Part shown: piece after piece, positions 24,452 to 31,152 of the stretch
Layout: every line of letters starts with the position of its first letter
Numbering within the stretch: the first letter of the stretch is position 1
Assembly (NCBI GenBank): GCA_009780235.1
Contig: WRAK01000009.1
Coordinates: forward strand, 1-64,000
Reading direction: 5' to 3'
DNA from: Oscillospiraceae bacterium
Lineage (GTDB): Bacteria > Bacillota > Clostridia > Oscillospirales > Oscillospiraceae
DNA: 64,000 bases
Position numbers and translations under genes: made by a program
Notes under the pieces: generated by a model
The model's input: only the letters and a program-made list of their open reading frames with translations
The model's database searches: none
Told to the model about the DNA's origin: nothing

Positions 24452-25830
24452 ATCAGTTCCTCCACAACTATAGTCACGGTTTCGTCCCCCGCCTGCGGGG
24501 CCACTCGTTCGGCAATGCCGATGCCGCTAACGGCAATCACTCCCGCCTCGTCGGCAAAGATGAGCCGTCCCCCTCTCTCTTCGGCGGGAACTTTGGCTTC
24601 AATCATCAGTTTCTTGACCGTTTTCGTCCCGCTCCGACCCGCCAAACGGAGTTCGTCTCCCGTCCGTCTGAGCCTAGCGGTTATTCTACCACAGATGGCA
24701 ATACTTTTAAAGCAAAAATCAGAAATTGTTGCCAATGTTCTCAAATTCTCTGCGCCGACAGTAATTCTCAAGCCCGCTTCCGGGATTAAAATCGTCCCGT
24801 TCTCAGGCAAAACCGCCGCCTGAAACGATACGGTCTCACGCGCCCTCGCCCCAAACACTAACTTATCATACACCCGCCGCACCATCACACCGCCCCGCAC
24901 CGCAGTCTCCGCAGAGGGGGCGCAACCGCCCGCAATCTCCAACACCTGCCGCACATGCACGGCATCCGCTTCGCCGCCTGCGGCTTGCACCGCTAAGACT
25001 ACAACACGAGATGCAATCGACGGGTCTAACGCCCCCAACTCCGTTATATCTATGCTGTAGGTGGCGGCGTCCTCGACGTCCCGTTGTCCGATCTTCGCAA
25101 ATACCTCTTTCGCCACCGCATCCAAACACCGTCCGTCCTGCCGCAAAACCCCCGACTGCCGTAAAACTGTCCCCGCCAGCCCCGGATTCATCTCCCGCAA
25201 AATCGGCATCACCTGATGCCGCATCGCATTCCGCCGCAAGGCCGTATCCCGGTTGGTCGCATCTTCCACAAAATCCTGTCCCAACGCGGCCAAATAATCC
25301 TCAATCTCCCGCCGCTCCAACGCAAGTATCGGGCGAATAATCCGACCCCGACACGGCGGGATTCCGGCCAAACCCCGCAACCCCGCGCCCCGTATCAGAT
25401 GAAGCAATACCGTCTCTGCGTTATCGTCCGCATGATGTCCCGTGGCAATCTTAGAAGCACCCGACTCACGGGCGGCATCCTCCAAAAACGCATACCGCAT
25501 CTCCCGCGCCGTTTCCTCTATGCCCCGCTCAGACGTCCGAGCCGCCTCTGCCACGTCACCCGAACCCACGACAAGCGGTATATCAAACTTCTCACAAAAT
25601 TGCCGCACAAACCCCGCATCCCGCTCCGATGCCTCTCCCCGAAGCCGATGATTATAATGCGCCGCCACAATCCGAATATCCAACTGCGCCCGCAAGGCCA
25701 TCAAAACCCGCACCAAACACACCGAATCCGCCCCGCCGGACAGAGCCGCGAGCACGGTATCCCCATCCTCAATCAGCCCCTGCCGCCGAATCCAATCCAG
25801 CGTCTTATGCTCAATAGCCCGGGTCTTCAC
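24448..25830 (-). CDS. tilS: tRNA(Ile)-lysidine synthetase
   Basis: 460 residues. The PP-loop SGGADSVCL (31-39) and the HADDNAETVLLHLIRGAGLRG region define the N-type ATP pyrophosphatase core; TilS-specific C-terminal domains follow. It converts C34 of the AUA-reading tRNA-Ile to lysidine, which is relevant to the ATA codons noted as starts in this window. Residues about 249-259 (QRDVEDAATYS) come from a family A repeat (25056-25083). GTG start at 25830, overlapping the dnaB end by 20 bases. Confidence 0.95.
   Translation of the reverse strand: MKTRAIEHKTLDWIRRQGLIEDGDTVLAALSGGADSVCLVRVLMALRAQLDIRIVAAHYNHRLRGEASERDAGFVRQFCEKFDIPLVVGSGDVAEAARTSERGIEETAREMRYAFLEDAARESGASKIATGHHADDNAETVLLHLIRGAGLRGLAGIPPCRGRIIRPILALERREIEDYLAALGQDFVEDATNRDTALRRNAMRHQVMPILREMNPGLAGTVLRQSGVLRQDGRCLDAVAKEVFAKIGQRDVEDAATYSIDITELGALDPSIASRVVVLAVQAAGGEADAVHVRQVLEIAGGCAPSAETAVRGGVMVRRVYDKLVFGARARETVSFQAAVLPENGTILIPEAGLRITVGAENLRTLATISDFCFKSIAICGRITARLRRTGDELRLAGRSGTKTVKKLMIEAKVPAEERGGRLIFADEAGVIAVSGIGIAERVAPQAGDETVTIVVEELI
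25056..25083. repeat. Family A-like repeat inside tilS
   Basis: CTGTAGGTGGCGGCGTCCTC GACGTCCC; the CGGCGTCCTCGACG module is the same as in the mutL repeat at 9921-9997. It is translated in frame as QRDVEDAATYS. Confidence 0.6.
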
Positions 25831-27160
25831 GCCGTCTCTCCAAAGTCGTATATGTCGTATACTCCGGCAGCCACAGGAGTTTCACGCTGCCCGTCTCACC
25901 GTGGCGGTTCTTCATGACAATACACTCGGCCTCGTTGGGATTCTCCGCCTCTTGCGCGTAATAGTCCTCCCGATAAAGGCCCAGCACGATATCCGCATCC
26001 TGCTCAATCGAACCGGATTCTCTGAGGTCAGAGAGCTGCGGCCGCTTATCCTTACGGTCCGCCGAGGCGCGGTTCAATTGTGACAGGCAGACCACAGGCA
26101 CATTCAGCTCCTTGGCCATAATCTTGAGAAAGCGGGAAATCTCCGACACAATTTGCGTCCGATTCTGGTTCGCCGCCCCCTGCCCGACCCCGGCCGAAGT
26201 CATGAGCTGAAGATAGTCAATGACCACGAGCCCCAAATCGTTCACCCGACGGCATTGCGCCTGCATATCCGACACGGTGGACATGGAGTTATCGTCAATC
26301 AAAATCTTCGTGCGGCTAATCTCCGCCGCCGCCGAGGCAAACCGCCGCCAGTCATCCTGCGTCAGCCGACCGGTCTGCAATTTCTTCGTATTCACATGGC
26401 TCTCACCCGCGAGCAGTCGGAGCGCGAGCTGTTCGCGGCTCATCTCCAGCGAGAAAAAGGCCACGGACTTCCCCGACGCCTTCGCCGCCGACAAGGTGAC
26501 GTTCAAAGCGATACTCGTCTTACCCATACCCGGCCGAGAGGCGATGAAAATCAGGTCGGACTTATTCAGACCCATGATAATGCGGTCAAGGTCATGCAGG
26601 CCCGTCGTGACACCCGGGATTTCCTCATCCCGCTTGGCCGCCGCGCTGACCTTGTCATAGGCCTCCTGCAAAACCGTACTTACAGGCACAAGCCCGCCCG
26701 TGGTGCGCCCTTGGCGGATGGCATAAATCTTCTGCTCGGCGGCCTCCAACACGGCATCTGCCGTCCCGCCGCCGGTGTGGACAAGTTCCGTAATCTCCCC
26801 GGACGTCTCCGCCACCTGCCGCAGAAGCGACTTGTCCCGCACGATGGAGACGTACTCCATCACATTCGCCGCCGTGGGGCGCAGGGTCACAAGCTCGGCG
26901 ATATACCGCGCCGTCCCCTCCCCGGCGACACCATCCTTGCGCATCTGCTCCAAGACCGTCACCGGGTCAATCGCCTTCGACTGCACCGACATGGCGAGAA
27001 TGGTCTCATAGATATTCCGATTCGCTTCCAAATAAAAATCCGCCCGCTTCACGAGCTTAATCACATCGGGAATCCGTTGGGCGTCGAGAAACATAGCCCC
27101 CAACACCGCCTGCTCCGCCTCCAAACTATGCGGCATCACACGGCTGAGCAGTTCATCCAT
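25811..27160 (-). CDS. dnaB: Replicative DNA helicase DnaB (DnaC of Bacillus)
   Basis: 449 residues. The N-terminal helicase-dimerisation domain (PHSLEAEQAVLGAMFLD) is followed by a RecA-like ATPase with Walker A SRPGMGKTS, Walker B LVVIDYLQLM and the arginine-finger region of the DnaB C-terminal domain. It unwinds DNA at the replication fork in partnership with DnaG (start at 63593). ATG at 27160 has GGAGGGG six bases before it; a second ATG two codons earlier would touch the binding site. rplI-dnaB is a common Bacillota order. Confidence 0.96.
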   Translation of the reverse strand: MDELLSRVMPHSLEAEQAVLGAMFLDAQRIPDVIKLVKRADFYLEANRNIYETILAMSVQSKAIDPVTVLEQMRKDGVAGEGTARYIAELVTLRPTAANVMEYVSIVRDKSLLRQVAETSGEITELVHTGGGTADAVLEAAEQKIYAIRQGRTTGGLVPVSTVLQEAYDKVSAAAKRDEEIPGVTTGLHDLDRIIMGLNKSDLIFIASRPGMGKTSIALNVTLSAAKASGKSVAFFSLEMSREQLALRLLAGESHVNTKKLQTGRLTQDDWRRFASAAAEISRTKILIDDNSMSTVSDMQAQCRRVNDLGLVVIDYLQLMTSAGVGQGAANQNRTQIVSEISRFLKIMAKELNVPVVCLSQLNRASADRKDKRPQLSDLRESGSIEQDADIVLGLYREDYYAQEAENPNEAECIVMKNRHGETGSVKLLWLPEYTTYTTLERRREDPGY

Positions 27161-27178
27161 AACCATCCCCTCCTTTCT

Positions 27179-27281
27179 AATTGACAATGTACAATGGACA
27201 ATTGCAGTATCGCCTACGGCGATGATTAAATTTGTCTGCGGAGCAGACCACATTCATTGTCAATTATCAATTGTACATTGC
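27179..27281. repeat. Family C repeat, copy 3
   Basis: AATTGACAATGTACAATGGA and CAATTATCAATTGTACATTG arms, core ATCGCCTACGGCGATGATTA AATTTGTC and TGCGGAGCAGACC, between rplI and dnaB. Confidence 0.7.
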
Positions 27282-27284
27282 CCT

Positions 27285-27731
27285 TTACGCTTCCGCCACA
27301 ACCAGATGAATCACACCGCTCATCTCATGGCCGAGCTTTACCTTTACCTCATACGACCCGAACGCGCGAATCGGCTCGTCTTGTACGAGTTTGTTCTTCT
27401 CCAGCGCAATCCCGTGCTGTTCCCGCAGGGCGTCCGCAATCTCCGCCGTCGTGACGGAGCCGAAGAGCTTACCGCCCTCGCCGCCGCGTGCGGAGACTTT
27501 AACCATCAGGCTTTCAAGCTTCTCTTTCACCGCCTTGGCCTCGGCAATTTCTTTTTCCAACTGCTTGGCGCGTTTGGTCTCCTGCTGCTTCAGCTCGTTC
27601 ATGCTCTTCGCCGTGGCTTCCGCCGCAATTTTCCGGGGAATCAGAAAATTTCTGGCGTGGCCGTCGGAAACCGTAATCACATCTCCCGCTTTGCCCTGAC
27701 CTTTTACGTCTTGTAATAGAATGACTTTCAT
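27285..27731 (-). CDS. rplI: 50S ribosomal protein L9
   Basis: 148 residues. The N-terminal domain MKVILLQDVKGQGKAGDVITV...GHARNFLIPRKIA is diagnostic, then a long exposed helix (MNELKQQETKRAKQLEKE...) and the C-terminal domain (GGKLFGSVTTAEIADAL). L9 binds 23S rRNA domain V and stabilises reading frame. It starts one base from the end of gdpP, the usual gdpP-rplI pairing of Bacillota. Confidence 0.97.
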   Translation of the reverse strand: MKVILLQDVKGQGKAGDVITVSDGHARNFLIPRKIAAEATAKSMNELKQQETKRAKQLEKEIAEAKAVKEKLESLMVKVSARGGEGGKLFGSVTTAEIADALREQHGIALEKNKLVQDEPIRAFGSYEVKVKLGHEMSGVIHLVVAEA

Positions 27732-27732
27732 A

Positions 27733-29760
27733 TTATGAACCCTCCTTAGTAGATTGTGTTGTCTCTTTCACTTCGTCCGCGCAGTAGTTGTCAATCGCCG
27801 TTTTCAACGCCGCCAACACCTCCGCGTGACCCTTATCCTTCACCTGCGCACCGGCTGTCGAACGGTTTCCGCCTCCGCCGAGCTTTTCAAGAATAAACTG
27901 TACATTCACATCCCCGATACTCCGCGCGGAAACAACTGCTCCGCTCTCGACGGGATAAATCACAAAACTCGCACGCACACCGGAGATGTTGAGCAGCTCA
28001 TCCGCCGCCATAGCCGCTATAACACGGTCTACGGTCTCCGTCGGTGCGGCGATGACGATGCCGTCCTTATACAGTCCCGCCTGCCGAATTACGTCATAAC
28101 GGGCCACCGTGCCGTCAAAATCGCTCTGCATGAGCCGCTTGACCTCGGCGGTGTTCGCCCCGGCTCTGCGCAGGAACGCCGCCGCTTCAAAGGTGCGGCT
28201 CCCCGTGCGGAGCGTGAAGTTCTTCGTATCCATGCAAATCCCCGCCATCAAGGCCTCGGCCTCTAAGCGCAGGATATCCGCCTGATGTACCGTGTATTGC
28301 AAGAGCTCCGTCACCAGTTCGCAAGCAGAGGAAGCGTACGGCTCATGGAAGTTAATGGTGGCATTCCCGATATACTCCGCCGCCCGCCTGTGATGGTCGA
28401 TAACCACTATATGTTCGGTGATGTTCAGCAAAGCCGGAATTTCGAGTTGGTCGGGCCGATTGGTGTCCACAATGACCAAGATGGTCTCCGCGTCCGCCTC
28501 AGCGAGTGCCGTCTCACGGCCGATAAAGATATCCGCATACTCCGGCAGCACCCGCAGCCGTCCCAAAAGCGGCGCGACGGCGTGCTTTTCGGGGTCGAGG
28601 ATAATCTTCGGCTTCTTTCCCAAAGTGCGGGCAATACAGCATATCCCGCAGGCCGCCCCCAGACTGTCATAGTCGGCATAGGCGTGCCCCATGATGAAAA
28701 TCTTGTCCCCCGCACGGAAGAGCTGCTCAAGCGAATCCGCCGTGACACGGCTCTTGACTTTCGTCCGCCGCTCCTGCGCCGTGGTCTTGCCGCCGTAAAA
28801 TTCAAAGTTATAACGGTCACGCACCACCGCCTGGTCTCCCCCGCGGGAGAGAGCCATCTCAATACCGAGCTTGGCATATTCGTAGTTCTCGCCGAAGTTC
28901 GCCCCGTCGTGTCCGATGCCGATGGAGAGCGTCGCCGCAACCCCTGCACTATTCACAATCTCCCGCACGTTGTCGAGCAGGGAGAACCGCCCTTGAATAT
29001 ATGCTTCGAGGTTATGCTCCTCCACGATATAGACATAGCGGTCTCGGTCAAAGCGGCACAAAAACCCGTCCGACTCGCTCGACCAGTTGCTGATTTTATC
29101 GTCAATGCTGGCTAAAATGGCACTCTTTTCTTTCTCCGTCAGACTGCCTAACAGTTCACCGTAGTTGTCCAACACCAAAAGACAGCAGACCGGGCGGCTG
29201 CGATTATACCGCGCCTCCGTCTCGGCGAACTCCGTCACGTCCATCCAATAGGCGTTGCCGAGGAACTGATACGGCCCTGTCTCCGTCTCCGTCCGCACGA
29301 TGTTGCCGAACACCTGATACGTCCGCCCGCCAATGGTTTGAAGCTCGGAGCATTCCGTCTGCCCCTCCATGAGCCACTTGGTGTCGAATCCGGGGACGGC
29401 GTCGGACAGCCCCGTCTCAAAAATATGTTCCCGTGCGCCCGTCATGTCGGTAAACCGCTGGTTCGACCAGACGATCTCTCCGTTGTCCAACCGAAAAATC
29501 ACCATGGGCATGGGGAAGTTAATCATGTTGTCTTTCTTCACCGACTCCACGCTGTAAGAAAGCTCTTCCAAATGCGCCAGCAAGGCCTTCTTTTGCCGCC
29601 GCACGGTGAGCTTGGAGTAGACGAAGAGAATCAGTCCGACCGCAAGATACCCCGCGGCAAGATAAAGACTAAACAGCGCGGCCGCACCCGCAAAGAGCAC
29701 AAGCACGATAAAATAAAGCCGCATCCCCGGCTGGAGCAAGCGTACAATTTTCTTATTCAA
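27733..29760 (-). CDS. gdpP: Cyclic-di-AMP phosphodiesterase GdpP
   Basis: 675 residues. Two membrane helices (about 15-33 and 34-50), a PAS-like domain (80-180), a degenerate GGDEF domain (190-310, without the GGDEF motif: SRGGDQAV instead), then DHH (GHAYADYDSLGA, residues 358-369; VVIDHHRR) and DHHA1 (GGGGNRSTAGAQ) domains. The DHH motif has Tyr-Asp-Tyr-Asp spacing in place of N-P-D-x-D but keeps the metal-binding aspartates. It degrades c-di-AMP, adjusting osmotic and cell-wall balance. The TTG start at 29760 is preceded by GGGAGGTG. Confidence 0.92.
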   Translation of the reverse strand: MNKKIVRLLQPGMRLYFIVLVLFAGAAALFSLYLAAGYLAVGLILFVYSKLTVRRQKKALLAHLEELSYSVESVKKDNMINFPMPMVIFRLDNGEIVWSNQRFTDMTGAREHIFETGLSDAVPGFDTKWLMEGQTECSELQTIGGRTYQVFGNIVRTETETGPYQFLGNAYWMDVTEFAETEARYNRSRPVCCLLVLDNYGELLGSLTEKEKSAILASIDDKISNWSSESDGFLCRFDRDRYVYIVEEHNLEAYIQGRFSLLDNVREIVNSAGVAATLSIGIGHDGANFGENYEYAKLGIEMALSRGGDQAVVRDRYNFEFYGGKTTAQERRTKVKSRVTADSLEQLFRAGDKIFIMGHAYADYDSLGAACGICCIARTLGKKPKIILDPEKHAVAPLLGRLRVLPEYADIFIGRETALAEADAETILVIVDTNRPDQLEIPALLNITEHIVVIDHHRRAAEYIGNATINFHEPYASSACELVTELLQYTVHQADILRLEAEALMAGICMDTKNFTLRTGSRTFEAAAFLRRAGANTAEVKRLMQSDFDGTVARYDVIRQAGLYKDGIVIAAPTETVDRVIAAMAADELLNISGVRASFVIYPVESGAVVSARSIGDVNVQFILEKLGGGGNRSTAGAQVKDKGHAEVLAALKTAIDNYCADEVKETTQSTKEGS

Positions 29761-29887
29761 CAGAGCACACCTCCCTTACAGATGGGCATAGGTATCGTAT
29801 TATATCAAAAATGTCGCGGGAACACAATATAAATCTGTTGGGGGACGCAACGCACATGTACGGGCGGGTGCATACCACGAACACCCC

Positions 29888-30064
29888 CTACAGCCCCCGC
29901 ACGAACAAATACAGCTCCTCTAAAGCCAGTTGCGCCTCAATCAGCGGCACCACCGCGGCGTCATCCGCTTTCAGCAATGCCATAGCCTCCGCAATCCGCG
30001 CCCCGATTCCGGGGATTGCTTTCTCAACCTGTTTGATGCGTAAGTCAATGATTTCTCTGCTCAT
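29888..30064 (-). CDS. 58-residue helical protein, partner of the XRE gene
   Basis: Sequence MSREIIDLRIKQVEKAIPGI ... EELYLFVRGL, entirely helical in appearance, with a short acidic middle (LLKADDAAVVPLIEAQLALEEL). ATG at 30064 with AGGAGGC eight bases upstream; the TAG stop coincides with a GTAGGGGGTG repeat motif. It is too short for a domain call and no enzyme motif is visible. It is divergently oriented from an XRE regulator (30194-30436) and the region between carries matching operators. The layout suggests an XRE-controlled small effector; what it does is unknown. Confidence 0.7.
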   Translation of the reverse strand: MSREIIDLRIKQVEKAIPGIGARIAEAMALLKADDAAVVPLIEAQLALEELYLFVRGL

Positions 30065-30079
30065 AGTAGATGCCTCCTG

Positions 30080-30134
30080 TAGTGAAATATCACTAATTAT
30101 ATCACATTTTTCGCACTTAGTGAATTATCACTAA
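30080..30134. promoter_or_regulatory. Divergent control region with XRE-type operators
   Basis: Two dyads: TAGTGA-AATA-TCACTA (30080-30095) and TTAGTGA-ATTA-TCACTAA (30117-30134); a half-site TTAGTGATAT lies at 30165-30174. On the minus strand TTCACT and TATAAT (30101-30096), 17 bases apart, lie between and within them and would drive the 58-aa gene. The XRE protein is the obvious candidate to bind. Confidence 0.7.
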
Positions 30135-30193
30135 CATTCTTTCTTGCCACCCCATATCATCTGATTAGTGATATGTCGGCAGGGAGGGTAACC

Positions 30194-30436
30194 ATGAATA
30201 CGCAAGAAGCTGTTGCACGCAGAATCAGGCAATTATGCAAACAAAAAGGATTTACACCACACGGAATTGCAATTCACTCCGCCGTGCCGCAAGGCACAGT
30301 AAAAAGTATCTTAAACGGCGAAAGCAAAAATCCGGGCATCACCAATATCAAAAAACTCTGCGACGGCTTTGAAATCACCCTGGCAGACTTCTTCAACACC
30401 CCCGAATTCAACAACCTCGAACAAGAAATCAAATAA
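30194..30436 (+). CDS. XRE-family helix-turn-helix regulator
   Basis: 80 residues: VARRIRQLCKQKGFTPHGIA IHSAVPQGTVKSILNGESKN PG...LCDGFEITLADFF. This is a single-domain Cro/C1-type regulator, with the second and third helices (IAIHSAVPQGTVKSILNG) forming the DNA-reading pair. ATG at 30194 has GGGAGGG before it. It is probably autoregulated and controls the divergent 58-aa gene through the TAGTGA/TCACTA dyads. A strong terminator follows. Confidence 0.88.
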   Translation: MNTQEAVARRIRQLCKQKGFTPHGIAIHSAVPQGTVKSILNGESKNPGITNIKKLCDGFEITLADFFNTPEFNNLEQEIK

Positions 30437-30467
30437 AAAAATCGCCCCCGGTGGGGGCGATTTTTTT
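30435..30467 (+). terminator. Rho-independent terminator after XRE gene
   Basis: AAAAAAATCGCCCCC-GGT-GGGGGCGATTTTTTT, eight G:C-rich pairs with A/T tails on both sides, so it can serve both strands (rubrerythrin converges on it). Confidence 0.92.
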
Positions 30468-30493
30468 ATTAACCGGAAACCGGCAACTAAAAC

Positions 30494-31030
30494 TTAATAA
30501 TTCTCCGTCCAAAGCTCAAAATACGCTTTCGGATGCTTACAAGCAGGGCAAATATCAGGCGCACCCGCTTGCTCCATCACGTACCCGCAATTGCGGCAAA
30601 TCCAATAGGTCGTCTTATCCCGCAGGAACACTTCACCGCTCTCGATGTTGCCGACGAGTTTGAGATACCGCTCCTCATGGTGCTTCTCCACCGTACCTAC
30701 CTTGTCCATCTGGTCAGCGATGTCATCAAAGCCCTCTTCCCGCGCAACGGCGGCAAATTCTTTGTACATCTCTGTCCATTCATAGTTCTCACCGGCGGCA
30801 GCGGCTCTGAGATTCTGCTTCGTGTCACCTACACCGCCCAGACGCTTAAACCAAAGCTCCGCGTGCTCTTTTTCGTTGTCAGCGGTCTCTAGGAAAAAGG
30901 CGGAAATCTGCTCATAGCCCTCTTTTTTTGCGACGCTTGCGAAATAGGTGTACTTGTTCCGCGCCTGAGATTCACCCGCAAAAGCGGCCCACAGGTTGGC
31001 TTCTGTTCTGCTTCCTTTTAATTCCGGCAT
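30494..31030 (-). CDS. rbr: Rubrerythrin
   Basis: 178 residues. N-terminal diiron four-helix bundle with Glu ligands in [30 protein letters not shown] and EKHHEERY, and a C-terminal rubredoxin domain with CRNCG and CPACKHP (two C-x2-C pairs). It reduces hydrogen peroxide in anaerobes using reduced rubredoxin. GAAAGGAG is eight bases before ATG 31030. The promoter at 31063-31091 is separate from that of yfhO. Confidence 0.95.
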   Translation of the reverse strand: MPELKGSRTEANLWAAFAGESQARNKYTYFASVAKKEGYEQISAFFLETADNEKEHAELWFKRLGGVGDTKQNLRAAAAGENYEWTEMYKEFAAVAREEGFDDIADQMDKVGTVEKHHEERYLKLVGNIESGEVFLRDKTTYWICRNCGYVMEQAGAPDICPACKHPKAYFELWTENY

Positions 31031-31062
31031 AGATATTTCTCCTTTCAGAAATCTGTGGTATA

Positions 31063-31091
31063 ATCTTATCACATGAAGAAGCCCTTGGCAA
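31063..31091 (-). promoter_or_regulatory. Rubrerythrin promoter
   Basis: TTGCCA (31091-31086), 17-base spacer, TAAGAT (31068-31063) on the minus strand. On the plus strand a TATAAT at 31059-31064 could serve yfhO, but I see no matching -35. Confidence 0.55.
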
Positions 31092-31152
31092 TGAAAAAAT
31101 CACACTTCTCCTGCTGTTGCAATAAAAACGACACCAAAGGAAACACCGCCCT

